Positions 1 to 12,784 of a DNA stretch of 64,000 bases are shown here, piece by piece. This stretch comes from Lolium rigidum (taxonomy: Eukaryota; Streptophyta; Magnoliopsida; Poales; Poaceae): assembly GCF_022539505.1 (NCBI RefSeq), contig NC_061513.1, positions 351,273,696-351,337,695 of the forward strand. Reading direction: 5' to 3'. Positions within the stretch are counted from its first letter, which is position 1. Every line of letters begins with the position of its first letter. The notes under the pieces were generated by a model. That model did not search any database, was not told where the DNA came from, and was given only the letters and a program-made list of their open reading frames with translations. The translations under genes were made by a program, and so were the position numbers.

Positions 1-3000
1 AGCAACAGACTTTTGAGCACACACACTTCAGCCAAATCAATTAGTAGTTCATCTAGCCAAATCCACCTCATAATATCATCGGTTCTAGCGAGAATACGAG
101 GCATATCAACTAGAAACCAAGATCAACAAATAAATCATTAGGAGCTATCAAGAAGGTAGTAGGAGCAAGCATGCCAAGGGTATCCCGGAGGCTACAAGAG
201 CAAGATCGGGATACGTAAAGCGACGAGTAGAAGCTTATCACTCGTCATTAATAGATCCTGGTATATTATCTTTAGGTTGCATACAAACCTGCGGGGAAAA
301 CAAAAGGAATAAAAATCATTCCATCAAATTACCCTTCGACTAGGTTTTTACCTAGGAGAGCGAGAAGATGGATTTCTCTCGGTATTGCATAGAGGTGCTA
401 TGCAAGAATCATCACAGAGAAGAAAAGCCACATCATAGTATACTGTTCTTATTTTAAATCTATGCCTCAGCCTTTGCATCATTGGCAAGGCTACAAGATC
501 AAGCACAAGTATCCGTTCATATTCACCAACGAGTGTATCAACCAGGAAGCAAGCTAGATGCTGCTCTTATCGGTTCATAACTATCATATAAGGGACAGCT
601 AGATCCATCAATAAAAATACAACCTTACAAATAAATCATTTCTAATGGCTACCTTGCAATTAGATCATATACCGAAACTCAAAGCTCAATTGGTGATTTC
701 CCACGGTATTACCGTCCGGGGTCATATATATACATCATTTAATCATCACCACAAGCGATCGGGTCCATGAGAGAAAACCAGCTAATAATCATGTCAAGTA
801 AGCTGGTCAAGTATCCACCTTGCACCACATACACACTCACTTGTTGTACCATACTTGGACATTATCCAATAATATATCGAGATCATATATAGCCAGCGAG
901 AAAAACCACCATAAATAGCACTAGTAAGAGATCAATTGCATCGAGGCAACGAGCACCATCCGAATCAACATAATACGAGTAGCTAGGCCACAAGATCACA
1001 CGAGTATAGTCCACCGACACATGATCATAGGCAGAGTCAAGAAGGGGTTTAGCTCACGTTGCAATTGCGGCGAGTAGAAGCGATCGACGCCGGGGTTGCG
1101 GTCGCGGACGCCATCCGGCCGGCGTCGAGGTCGAGGGCTGCGAAAGGACAACGGCAGCACCACCCGGTTCGTTGACGCCGGGGTTGCGTCCGCGGTACCG
1201 TCCAACCGGCGTCGAGGATGTAGTAGTCCAGCACCACCAGCACAACACCATCCCCACCGGTACATCCGCACCACAACACACCACCAGAATAGCATGATTG
1301 AGCCGGAACTCGATATTGCGGGTCGGGGAAGTCGAAGTGGAGCAAGATATCAAGGAGTAGTCGAGGTCGAAGGGATGAGCAGCCGGGGCATGGCGGCGGG
1401 GCCGTGCCGGCGTGCTCGGATCGGGACCCGAGCTAGGGTTCCTCGGGGGTGAGCTCGTATGAGAAGAGGGGTGCCCGGACGAAGGGGATCCGCGGGACGA
1501 GAATCATGAGAGGGCTCTATAAGCGCGTGGCGGCGCCGGACTTGGCCGGCGATGGCCGGACATACAGAAGGCGGGGCTAGGGTTTCGGAGTCGGGCCGAC
1601 CGCGAGAGACCACAGCGGCCAAATCAACCAAGGGGAGGTGATAGCGTTCGTCGAGGAGAGCAAAAGCCCCATCATGCCGGTGCTTGGGTTGGTCAGAAGC
1701 GGCCGGGGACGAGCGGCGCCGCCGCGGAGGGCGTGGTGGTCGTGAGATAGAAGAGAGGGAGGGTCGTGCCCGTGTGCCTGAGTGAGAGAGGGGTTGAGGT
1801 AGAGAGTGGGGGTCGGGTTGGGTTAGACCCAACCGACCCAGGCCTGGTTTGGGCCAAATCAATTGGGCCAGCCCAACAGACCACTTGGTCTATTTTTTTT
1901 TTACCTTATTTTTTTATTGGTTATTTTTTTTAGGGAAATCTTTTAAACATTTAAGAAAATAAAAAGAAAACAATAAGTAGGATTGAGTATCATAAAATGA
2001 CCTCTATAAATAAAATAGAAAACAAATACTTAAAGTTTAAAAGAACAACAATATGAAATTCCTCTAAAATTTTAGAAGACCAAATTTTAAATCTTAAACT
2101 ATTAAAACCTAAAAACTAAGTAGATTAATTCTTGTTTCAATTCTTCACATGAAGAAAATATTAAATATTACTTCACCATAAGATTCCATATAAAACAATA
2201 AATATTTCTTGATGACTATGTTTAATCATATGAAAATTCTAATTGATCAATACTTCAAATATTAATTAAAACCCTAAACCCTAATAGTATTTATCATATT
2301 TAAGTCTTTTGAAAATAATATAGTGTTAAATCCATTATTACTTCTATCTTCAAATTAGTAATAATCTCTACCAATTATCATGTTAATAATGAAATCAAAA
2401 TTTAGAAACCCTAATTCTAATATAAATAAGAATCTTGGTCCCATCATTTTATGTGATCATCCTAAAATAGTTCCAATCCTAAAACCCTAGGGGTTTAGCC
2501 CATGTGTTTATATCCACTTCACCTTTACATGTAGGACCTTAATAAACAACCAATGAGTGCATACTCATGATCCACTAAAATAAAACTAGGTACAAGCCAC
2601 ATGAGATCATCTTTTCCTGTTCTTATTTTTGATAAACCTTATATAACCAATTAGTGCCACCTAAATATAAACCCTAGCTTGAGACCACATGTTAGCATCA
2701 TTGATCACTATTTCTATATACCATACCATTAGAATCAACCTCAACCATCAAACTCTAGTAGAACCATAAGATAAACCCTAGTACCAACCTTGTGTAACAA
2801 TTCACATCACATGCTCCTATCCAATTAAACCCTATTAAAGAAATAATAAACCATCTAGTTTAGAAGCAATTAGAGATTACTTAGTGAAACAATTGTGAAA
2901 CCATAGTAAACCCTAATAGCTAATTCATAGAACCATCTTAATAACCATCCTTTGATATGATGTATATGGGAAACCATGATTATAACCATATCAATACCTG

Positions 3001-5079
3001 CTACATATAAACCCATTCTACTTAAAGAACCCAACTAGTTCCTATTGGTGAACTAAATGAATCCAATAGTAAACCCTAGAAAACCATAGCTCCTATGTAT
3101 CGTAGTTCATCTTCTTATTTAATCTGTTCTTCAAAAGTTATTCTTTTGAAGTACAAAGGTTAATCAAACCATAGAAACCATAGTTCTTATTTGAAATACT
3201 TGCTAGTTCTTAATTAACATGTTCTTCAAAAGTTATTCTTTTGAAGTATAATATAAATAATCATCAACCATGTCCTGTAGAACCTAAAATTTACCACTGT
3301 TCTTTACATATTGTTCCACCACTATTCTTTATGTGTGTACTTGTTATGATGTCTTATATCACTTGATTATGATGCTAATATAACCAAACCCTAATAAGAA
3401 CCTTGTTTGAGAACCATTCTAAAAGTGCAACACACCCTAAAGAAATCTGTACAACTCATCAATCCTAAATCATCGGGATTAGGTTACGCTCGGGACGATT
3501 GCATTTCATACTATGCATTATAGCATTATTGCCAGTTCTTTAAACATTGTCCTTACGGACGATGATGGTATTTCAGCATTTGGACTTCTCACGTATCGAA
3601 GCTTTTGCACGCATAATCTCGCAGTCAAGAAAGGCAAGTTCATCGCTTGCTCATGTCATTTGATTATTTTTATCAAACTATATGCAAAGTACTATACTTA
3701 TCACTCATGCATTGAAAAGCAAAGTATTATTTTACAATTATGAATATGACTATGTGGTGGGCAATGGAACCATGGTATGTGTTGATTGGTGGAGGTTCCA
3801 TTGCACGGGTACTATTCATCTAGGACTAAGTACCAATGCCGGTCCGGTGATTCTAGCGCCGTACATATCGCGTTAACCATAAGATCTATAATGGCTGCGG
3901 GGAAGTCAGCTGTATCTTTTCCCTCTCGCATGCCAACGGACTGGTGATAAGGGTTGCCCGGATCGGTCTATCTTTGGTAAAGGTGGGGACATGTGGTCCT
4001 GCACGGTCTACCATTAGATACGGGAGAGGGTAGACTTATTATTGGTCTATGAAGGATTGTAAGGGTTGTCCGGATCGGTCTATCTATGGTGTATAGGACA
4101 GGGCATATTAATTGTTCGGAACGGTCTACCTTATTGGTAAAGGTGAGAACAAAGGCCGGGTCGGTCTACCCATAGATATAGGAGAGGACAGACTTACAAA
4201 AGGGTGGGTCAGCGAGGTCGCGGAGAAGGCGGTGTGGACTTGGATCTTACACCTGGCCTCACACCAAGGAAGTGTGGACGGGAAAGATATCGCCTGGTTG
4301 GCAACAAGGATAAGGTCTCTTATGGGAAAAGTAACGCACCTCTGCGAGAGGATACTGAATTGTAGCTGTCACTCCCTGTTCCGGGAAGGGAGCTGCGAAC
4401 GCGGCGAGAAAGGAACTCCACGAAGTTCTGGTCAACTCGTGAAGAGCGACGGGCATAGTTTTCGAATAAAATAAACCTTTTGAAGAAATGTTTATGAAAA
4501 CTTGCATTGGCCTATGACTTTCGGTCTATGGCTGTAGCTAGTGCATGATACACATATTTCCTAATATGAACTTGCCGAGTACGCTCGTACTCATTCTATC
4601 TCGTTTGAACCCCCTTCTTAGAGCAAGGCACCGAAGGAGAAACTACCGTGGAACTCGAAGACAAAGGAGTCAAGCTGCAACGAGATGAAGAATCCAATCA
4701 AAGAAGTCAATGGAGTCAACTTCGCATCGGCTATAATGGAAACCTAGACTAGTAATAGAAGGGAACCTTTCCCTAATCCTAGCACCTAAGTAGCTAGATT
4801 TCTATAGCAAGCCAAGTAGCTCTTGAACTTGAGTTAGCAATAATATAGATTACGAGTCGTTCTTCGGAGATTTATTTGAAGTTTTACCTCACTCTGTAAA
4901 GTAGGAGGTTGTGTTGATCTTATGTAAACAGTTCGGGTGTACTTCTATAGACATACCTTGGACTCGCATATGTTTCTGTTGTACCACTCTGAGAGATGTA
5001 ATATGGGTGGAACGGTGTTTCACTTGTGTTATGTCAACGACTTGTGTACTACACCATGCAGTGGTACGCTGGGTCATCA
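1..5079 (-). mobile_element. Very long LTR (partial), minus orientation
   Basis: On the minus strand the sequence begins TGATGACCC at 5079, exactly where the coding sequence of the neighbouring antisense gene (5080 onward) is interrupted, so 5079 looks like an LTR 5' end. Reading leftward there is AT-rich DNA with many short AAACCCTA-like motifs (about 1900-3500), then a GC-rich stretch (about 1080-1850) like a transcribed leader, then unique-looking DNA to the window edge. No gag or pol homology is seen anywhere in it. An LTR of at least 5 kb would fit LARD-type elements such as Sukkula, but I cannot confirm the family. The other end and the target duplication lie outside the window. Open frames inside it have no recognisable product. 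Confidence 0.5.
3949..4200. repeat. Degenerate tandem motif inside the long LTR
   Basis: A motif close to CCGGATCGGTCTATC recurs at about 3957 and 4069 (unit spacing about 112 bp), each preceded by AAGGGTTG. Shorter variants (CGGTCTACC, GGTCTATG) recur between and after them, near 4008, 4044, 4118 and 4163. The flanks GGTAAAGGTG and AGGAGAGG-AGACTTA also repeat. This is an old tandem duplication of about 2.5 units with no coding content. Confidence 0.6.
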
Positions 5080-8000
5080 CATGTCGGCATACTCCGCAAT
5101 GCGGTACGCGCGATCCTGCCGCTTAGCGGAGAGAATCGGGTCCAGATCGGTTTCTGCGTCTTCACGCACGCCGGTGAGGGCGTCCAGATCGAGCTCCGGA
5201 TACCAGGAGCAGGCAACGCGGAGGGCGGAGTCCGCGCCAGCGCGGGCAGCAGAGCACTGCCACTCGCGGATCCTCTCGCCGGCGCCCTTAAGACGATCGC
5301 TGATGAGGGAGAAGGTGTCCGGCACCTCCTCGCCAGGCCATAAGGTCCCGAAGAGCCGGGTAGCTACATCAGGGATGTCCGATAAATTGCGGTCTATGGC
5401 GCGCATATGGGACACCCGCGCGTTAAGCGCGACCAGATGGTCGTTGGGCGTCCATGGCACGGTAAGATCCGCTCGGCCTTGGTCCTTGCGGCGCGCGTCG
5501 ACCTTCTTGACAGCGTACCCCGGGAGTCCGGAAAGAGGCTCGTGTAAAGAAAGAAAAAGGTCAAGGAAAAGAGTCCGGAAAGAAAAGAGACCGGAAGGAA
5601 AAGAGTCCGGAAGAAAAAGAGACCGGAAGGAAAGATAACGGAAAGAAAATGGGGTCGGAGGAAAAAAGGCTCATATGCAGTAGTCAAAGTGTAAAATAAA
5701 AGAACTTACGGTGGGCGAGGGTGTCGGTCTGCAGGATCAACTGATCGCATTCCTTATGCTCCTCCTCCAGCCGCGCGGCCTTCTCCTCGGCACCCTTCCG
5801 GGCCTTGGCCGCCTCCTCCAGCTCAGCCAGCAACACCACGTTGGCATTACCGGCGTCCTCCAGAGCCTCCTCCATCTTGGCCGCTGCATCAGCTTCAGCG
5901 GCCTCGAGGGCCTTGGCATGGTCAAGTCCCAGTTGGATGAGCTGGGTCTTGAGTTCCCGGTGGCTGGTCTTGAGGGCGTCCAGCTCCTCCTTATGCTGCC
6001 GGATGAGCTGGTCCTTCTCCCCTGTAACCGGAAAAGAAAGTGTTAACAAGGTTATACTACTAAAAATGAAAAAGAAACCAAGTTTAAAGGAAAAAGGAGA
6101 GAATCGTACGTTGGGCGGTGGCGAGCTGCTCCTTGAGAGCATCAATGGAAGCTTCCGGGATCACTGTTAAGCAGAAATTGCGAATGTTAGGAGGGAAAGG
6201 TTTCCGGTAAGGATGATGCCGGCAAAACAAAAATTTACCTTGGCACTTGTCGTGTGCCTCAGCGAGCTCCCGATGCTCCCATAGAAGCTCCTCGAAGAGG
6301 GCCTTCCGAGCGTCAGCCGTGAGCTGTTCAAGAAAAAGAAGATTTTAAGTTAAGTTTTGCGCTAAGAACAAGGTTCTTAACCCGAAACTCGGGGACTGGC
6401 AGTGCCGGTTTTGCGCGTTTTAAGTTAAGTTTTGCGCTAAGAACAAGGTTCTTAACCCGAAACTCGGGGACTGGCAGTGCCGGTTTTGCGCGTTTTAAGA
6501 TAAGTTTTGCGCTAAGAACAAAGTTCTTAACCCGAAACTCGGGGACTGGCAGTGTCGGTTTCACGCTAAATTTTTAAGTTAAGTTTTGCACTAAGAGCTG
6601 CGCTCTCACCACAAAACTCGGGGACTGGGAAGATAGACAAGAGAGAAACCGGCATGAAACCAAAGAAAAGATAAAACAAAGCCGGAAACGAAGAAACCGG
6701 TAAAGATTGAGACAAGTTAGCAAAACATACCATCGGATTGTTCGTGGAGTCGTACCACGCGGCTGCCGAGCTCTTTAACGGCGCTGCGAAGCCGCATAAA
6801 GTGCTCCTCGGAAGACCGGTCCCCGACGGGTCAGGTGCCGGCAGCCTGTCCTTGCCTAGGCCGCGGGTCGCCGGAGTCATGTCCGCGGCGTTCCACTTTT
6901 GGGCATAGGGCGGAAGGTGCCCCGGGTCTCGGCCTTGGCGCTTGAACTCGTGATGCGGCCAAGGAGGCCGGTCGCCTTCGTGGCGGCATCTTTGGCGGCC
7001 TTGGCGACGTGCAGCACCAAGGGCTGGCTGGCCGCCGGAAGGGGCGCTGGAGGCCGTCGCCTTCCCCTTGATGAGCTTGGAGGTCTTGGGCGGCGGCGCG
7101 GTAGAAGCGGCCCCGAGGGGCTTGGCGCGAGGAGCACCTGGCGGCGGCATCAGGAGGGTGCGTGGAGACTGGGGAGCGCTGGGCGCGTCACCCGGTTTGG
7201 AGCCTTCCGGCGCGGAAGATTCCGGCGCGGAAGTTGTTGTCTTTTCAAGGACGGGAGGAGCTGGAGGCTCCGCCCGCCCGGCAGCTTCTTCTTCTCCGGC
7301 GCCGATGTTGCGGCGCCGGTATCCTGGGTCTCTGGAGGGAAGGAAGGATCCTCCTCCGTGCGGTGATCTGATGATGAAGGGGCCGCACGCCCCGAATTTG
7401 TTGTGCCCCCCGAAAGGGAGGCAGAGATGTTGCCGGCACCAAGTGGTGCCGGGCTTGACCGAGGAGGAGGGGTTGAAGTCCTTGCGGAATCTTCAGAGCC
7501 CGATGGCCTTGGGCCAAGCTTGAGCGCAGGGCTGAGAAAAAGAAAGAGAGACAGTTGGAAAAAAGCAACCGGAAAAAGAACTTGGCGAAAAAGAGGCAAG
7601 CCGGAAAATGAGTAACTTACCCGGAAGAGGTTGGCATCGCCTTGCGCCCGTAGCGACGCATGCCCACCTGCTTCTCCCCCGGGGCTCGGTCCGGAAGCGC
7701 TTGGAGGGACGGGCACAGGCCGGCACCGGCATCGGATGCCGGCTGCTTGTTCTTTTGGCCCCGGGCCATGAGCTTGTCCACGAACTCGGAGCCGGCCTCG
7801 GCGCGCGGGGCGGCACGCGCTCATGGATCTATGAATTAAGTTTGGCTAAGAAGCAATTCACAGGAAAGCGATAACGGAAGGTAAAAGAAACCGGAAAAGA
7901 AAATACCTCAAGCGTGGTCAAGTCGTCAGCGGACCCGGTTGGCTTCGGCGGAGACCGACCAAGGTGCGCTGCCGGGGTCTTGCCCATCTTCAAATCCTTC

Positions 8001-9283
8001 CAGAAAATGTAGGGATCCGGGTCAAAGGAGTCAAGGGCGCGAGGCTGGCAAGGTCCACGCCGCTCTGCTTCAATAAGGGGAAGCGGTCCTTGGCACTGAA
8101 ACAAGAAAAAAGTAAGATTAGCAAGAGCAGAAGCTACCGGCCAAAAACAACCCCAGTCGCATAATCCCTTACTTGGGTCGGAGGATTATCGATCGTCGAG
8201 GGGAAGGAGGCCCCATTCCCAATCAGATGGCATAGCGAGTTTGGCAAATCCGCTTAGCCTCGCGAACAACATCCCTTTTGCTAAGAGGACGGCCTGTGAT
8301 CTTGGTAGGATCGCCCGGGCCATACATCTCGCTCATCCTATGTGCGCGGCGCTTTAGAGGAAGCACCCGGCGCGAAATAAAAGTGCGGATGATATCATCC
8401 GAGCAGATCTTGGTCTCCTTCTTCAAAGAGGTCAAGAAGCGTACCACCCGGCTGGTTTCGGCGTGATCGGACTTCGGGTTGTAGCTCCGGTTGGTCCTGC
8501 TGGGGGCCCCGCTTCGAAGGGAGGAAGATCGATGAGATCGGCGCGGCCGCTGTTCTTCACGTAGAAGAAAGTCCCTTGCCACAACCGGCAAGATTCGAGG
8601 CCGGAAAACTTAAAAGGGGCTCCTTGACGGGAGCCGATAATGCAAGACCCGCACCGAACGGGGGGCTTGGGTTTAGGAATATCCTTGCCCTGAACGGAAT
8701 TGATCCGAAGAGCAAAGAAGCGGGCAAACGTCTCACGAGTGGGACGAATGCCGATATAGGCCTCCATAAAGGTGGCGTAGCAAGAGAGGTAGAAGATGGC
8801 GTTGCCAGGAAGGTGGTGAGGTTGGAGTTTGTAAAAATCTAAAAACTCCCGGAAAAAAGGGAGCGGGAAGGCCGAAGCCACGCTCAAAGTGAGCAAGAAA
8901 GACAACATATTCGTCATCTTCGGGATCCGGTTCGATTTCGCCATCCGGAATCCGGCAAGAAACTCCTTCCGGAATCCGTCGAGACCGGTATAACCAATCG
9001 ATCTCGAATTCGGTAACACTGGAACCCATCCAGGCTCCGCGGGTGATTGGGGAAGGCTCCTCGCCGGAAGATTGGCTGGAGCTGCTAGAGGTTGGGCTAC
9101 CGGAAGCTTGGCTAAAGCTACCGGATTCTAGGTGGCCACCGGACTCTTGATGGCTACCGGATTCCTGCTGATTGCCGAATCGGTCTCCATCGGATCTGAA
9201 GCCGTGGATTCACCGGGAGATGGTCTACGGCGCTTGAGAGAAAGGGAAGAAGAAGATGCAGAGGAGGATTCCTCGTCAGACAT
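5080..9283 (-). pseudogene. Antisense multi-exon ORF, Transposase_28 ('putative gypsy type transposon')-like protein
   Basis: The start ATG is at 9283 (MSDEESSSASSSS...). Consistent GT-AG exons can be read: 9283-8173, 8095-7907, 7828-7621, 7531-6731, 6323-6239, 6163-6110, 6021-5710 and about 5537-5080, the last truncated by the long LTR. Exon 1 carries the conserved block DEYVVFLAHFERG...FREFLDFYKLQPHHLPGNAI, typical of PF04195 proteins found in grass Gypsy elements. Exon 7 is a heptad-rich coiled coil (EKDQLIRQHKEELDALK...). The last exon has the HMRAIDRNLSDIPDVATRLF...SWYPELDLDAL block. It is broken by an in-frame TAG at about 9130, frameshifts near 8850 and 8500, at least one in exon 4, and a stop near 8225. 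Function is unknown; such ORFs sit antisense near the 3' LTR in related elements. Confidence 0.75.
6343..6632 (+). repeat. 75-bp tandem repeat, 3 full copies plus a degenerate copy
   Basis: Units start at 6343, 6418, 6493 and 6572 (spacing 75, 75 and 79 bp). Each begins TTTTAAGTTAAG (third copy TTTTAAGATAAG) and ends with a block containing CTCGGGGACTGGCAGTG; the fourth unit is diverged and ends near 6632. The array lies in intron 4 of the antisense gene. The CTCGGGGACT core resembles the element's own polypurine tract at 10217-10226. Confidence 0.9.
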
Positions 9284-9743
9284 TGCAAGGGGAGGCGAAA
9301 AAACAAGAATCCCAGACTTGGACCCCGCGTGAAGATCTACGAGTAAGAAGAAAACCAAAGAAAAAGAGGAAATAAGAACACTAAAAACCCAAGATCTGGA
9401 AAGCAAGCAGAGGACGAGTGAAACGAGATTGGTACCAACCTTGAGCGGCGGAGTCGCTGAGGGAAGTGTTTGCTGGCGGCGGAGCGGACCTGCGGTCGCC
9501 GGGGAGCACCGTCGACGGCGAGGCGGAGAAGCTTGCGAAGAAGCACAAATGCGGCGGGAGCAATGAAGTTGCTTGCCGAAGATCTCCGCACAGCGAAGTC
9601 CGGCGGAGGCACGGCGTGAGTTCGCCGGGCGCCGGAGCTTGAACGAGCGACGGCGGACGGAGAGCGGCGGAGGCGCAAAGGCGTGGAGCTCTGTGCGCGA
9701 AGGAGGAGAATGCGAAGAAGATGAAGAAGAAGGGGCGGTTGTG

Positions 9744-9753
9744 TTTATAAAGG
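9744..9753 (-). promoter_or_regulatory. TATA box of the antisense gene
   Basis: CCTTTATAAA lies on the minus strand 461 bp upstream of the ATG at 9283. It is followed by a pyrimidine-rich TTCTTCTTCATCTTCTTC leader, a typical plant 5' UTR start. It gives the antisense gene a promoter separate from that of the LTR. Confidence 0.55.
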
Positions 9754-10228
9754 AGAGAGAAGGTGGGCAGGAAACCGCTGGGCCGCGGCGGTTCGCCTCG
9801 CGGCCCGCGACGGTTCGCGCCTTGGGCCGCCACGTGGCGGGGGAATGCACGCGAGAAAATGGGGAGCCACATGGAGGCGCACACGGGATCCCGAAGAGGT
9901 AGTGGGATCCGCTGCGTTGCATTAAATGAGCGCGCGGGAGTCGAAGCGATATGACAACTGACACTGGCGCGACAGTCACAGTGCGCATGTCTCTGTCAGG
10001 CGCGGGGCCCGAGATATTCTCGACTTCGCCGAGGAAGCAGTAAAGACACATGATACCGGAAAAGAGAGATGCCGGAATGAGCCTTGCAAAGAGAAGAGAA
10101 GGAACAAGGGTAAAAGTGCCGGAACTAAGCTCAAGACATGAGTAATTAAACCGGTATCCTAAGGAGATGAGAACCTGGCATGGTCTGTAGGATAGAATCC
10201 TCCAGGCTATACCAGCTTCGGGGACTAA

Positions 10229-10927
10229 TGTTGGGGGGATAACCCCGGTATGCCAAAGGCATGCCAAACCGGATGGTTTGAGCCATCGAGATACCGGTTT
10301 AATGTTCTTACCGGAAGCCTGGTAGGAATTTGGGAAAGCAAAGCTAGGCCGGTATCCCCAAGGGGGTATGCTGGAACCCGGTAAAGAAGATACCGGAAAG
10401 GAGAGCCTGTCGGCAGGACTGGTCAAAGATTCTCTCCAGAGCTAGAAGACAAAGATGAGCTAAGCAAAGTAACTTTAGACGAAGGGCTGACGATAAAGAG
10501 ATGGATGACGGTCAAGGAAGCCGGAGGACGTCAGCGCCCCTGATTAAAGAGGACTCCGGTGTCATCTATGATTAAAGTAGCTTTGTAAAGTAGTTTGTCT
10601 AGTCAAAGATGCCATTAGGGTTTCTTCCGGTGTAAGCCACCCTCTCCCCTATATAAGGAGAGGGGGTACTGCCTCCTACAGGCGCGAGACCACAGAGAGA
10701 TCAGTGAACAAGAACTTGTAACCATGTTGAGATCAATGAAGCTAGCGATCTAGTAAAGAGTTCTTCCTCTTGTCTCTCTTCTTGTGTACCGGCCTTTGGT
10801 TGTGTTCTTGAGGAAAGCATCCGGAAGTCCTTCCCATCTAATCGCAAACCCTCCCCCGAATCCTCATACGTCCATTCGGCCCCAACTTAAGCCATCCTAT
10901 GGCATCTGCTCGTTCACCACGACGACA
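10229..10927 (+). repeat. 3' LTR of the 5080-10927 element
   Basis: This starts TGTTGGGGGGATAACCCC, directly after the polypurine-like tract, and ends CACGACGACA, giving 699 bp with TG...CA ends. A TATA box (CTATATAAGG, about 10649) is followed by a leader-like region. Only one copy is in the window; the 5' LTR is missing with the truncated left half. Confidence 0.75.
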
Positions 10928-12753
10928 TGTCCAGTCTTCCAATCGTTGAACTACTGTATTCCTACACACTTGCCGGGGTTGAGCATTATATGGGGAACAC
11001 CCAGGCGAAATAGATCCAAACATGTATCTATAGTTCCTATTTGATATGAAAAAAACGTAATCATGCGTGTATCATGTTGCTACTGACACGACCTCTGTCT
11101 CTGCTGACAGCAAGTGCAGGAATACAAAAGCTCAACGATTGCATTTTCGTAACTGTTAACCTGTCAATTAAGTCGGAGACTCAATGTTTGCTATAAAAAA
11201 AAGTTCCACTGCAAATTTTACTTTATTGAGACAAAATCAGGGTCTTCTTGAGCGAGGATAGATTGTGATTTATCAGCACATATGGCAAGGAACGTACTTG
11301 GGGTGGTGAGGCTTCTACGTGGGAGTAGATCGACTAAGTACCTTGAGTAAACAGAAAATTGAACGGTCCATGCTTTTTTTCTCCTCTATGGGATGAGGCT
11401 CCAATGGCAAACATGATATATGCTTCAGGCTATTGATAGAACTCCAAGGGATATATTAAGGCCAAAAAAATGAGAAAAGCAGCTGGAGACCATCTGGTGG
11501 AATGACAGTGGTTTTAGGAGGGAACTTTCACGAGATACTTGCAGTTATACAAAAGGGAAGAAGGCACAACATAGTCACTTCATCCTTTTAAATATCATAT
11601 TGAAAACACTTCCATACACTGAAGCTAACAAAGAACATGCGACTTCAAGGATGGTATAAAGAAAAACATGGTATAAAGAAAAACAAAGGGTAGAAAGAAT
11701 TTGCAGACTGGATTCTAATCATTGGCGTGGCGATGGAACAGATACACCAGCAGGAGCTTAACATTTTATAAAAATAGAAAGGAAATGATAAAAAAGGTAA
11801 TTGTAGAAGGTATCTACGAAAATTTGAAAGAGAGGTACTGCCAACCTGAATTATTAGAAGAAGAGTAATATGTCGAAGGAACGAAACAGTCCACTAGATA
11901 AAGGAATATCTAATGGATCAGCTAGAAGGTGAAGAGAAAAGTTATTTAAGTTGTGACACAGGATGCAAAGCAATGACCCTAAATGGTGAAATAGATACAG
12001 TATGCCCAACGGAATTTCAATAGGCAGCAAGACCTCTGTCGCAAGCCTCTTGCACCTGGTCAAAGACAAAGTGCCTGACCCTCTTCAGCATGGACGTCTG
12101 CCATGGTACTCCAACTACGGTCTCTCATGCTCCATTCCTAGATTTGTGTGCGAGGGAGACTGTGAGCGAGCTGATTTAGGTGGATTCCTGAACGGATTTA
12201 GTGTATCCCTGGGGCAAAGGAAACCATATTCAAGCGGTGGGAAAACTGGAACGGTGAGCAATGAGAAATAGATGAAGATTTCTCATGGAAGGGATTCCAA
12301 TAATTTTTTTTTGCTATTATTCATTTTTCCAACAAGATACTTTACAAAGTAAGATAACACCCAGTAAAACATCCACGAGACAACAACCACATGAAAATCG
12401 GGTAAAAAGTTAACTGAGCTAATCCAAAATATCTAAAATAATATATAACAATATTAATTATCCATGAAATTTAAAACCGTACATTTTTATCAAATCTTTA
12501 AGAAATGTACAAGAAAATTGAGTAGTAACATATGCATTTACATTTGGTTAGATATATTCAAAGAAATACAAATGATCAAAAAATATTATATGGTTAAAAA
12601 AGATCTTCATACAAAACTCTATTAGAAATAAAATTTAAATAAAAATATTATTAATTCTAAAATGATATTATAGGATTTATAGAAATGCCTACTTTTTATT
12701 AGGTCATTAAGAAATGGATAATATACGAAATTTAATAAACACTTAAGATATCG
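10928..12753. other. Unassigned stretch, probably the body of a Helitron
   Basis: No protein homology is recognised on either strand. The DNA is AT-rich, particularly after 12290, and ends in the Helitron 3' hairpin at 12754, so at least the right part belongs to that Helitron. A convincing TC 5' end was not found, so the left limit is unknown. Confidence 0.4.
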
Positions 12754-12783
12754 CCCGCGCATGTGCGCGGGCCACTGTGCTAG
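12754..12783 (+). mobile_element. Helitron 3' terminus
   Basis: A GC-rich hairpin CCCGCGC-ATGT-GCGCGGG (12754-12771) is followed by CCACTGTG and CTAG (12780-12783), then T. Hairpin, short spacer, CTRR and a 3' T is the diagnostic Helitron end. The tail GGGCCACTGTGCTAGT is identical to the end of the minus-strand Helitron at 55240, so both belong to one family. Confidence 0.85.
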
Positions 12784-12784
12784 T

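Larger units (their letters stand above)
5080..10927 (+). mobile_element. Gypsy-type retrotransposon, 5'-truncated, carrying an antisense gene
   Basis: The right end is an LTR (10229-10927) preceded by a purine-rich tract, CTTCGGGGACTAA, so the element reads left to right and this is its 3' LTR. The internal DNA to its left contains no sense-strand gag, protease, RT or integrase. It is filled by a multi-exon gene on the opposite strand. The left side is cut at 5080 by the long LTR, so the 5' part must lie beyond that insertion, outside the window. CGGAA- and CCGG-containing short motifs are dense throughout, as is usual for this kind of grass element. Confidence 0.75.

Noticed and set aside
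1350..1862. 170-codon minus-strand frame as a gene
   Set aside because: Low-complexity Pro/Arg-rich translation in a GC-rich leader-like part of the long LTR; no domain.
2268..2290. Telomere-like repeat
   Set aside because: Only about two CCCTAAA-type units are present, in AT-rich DNA where AAACCCTA occurs often; not an interstitial telomere array.
6343..6632. CRISPR array
   Set aside because: Units are contiguous 75-bp tandem repeats without unique spacers, in a plant retrotransposon.
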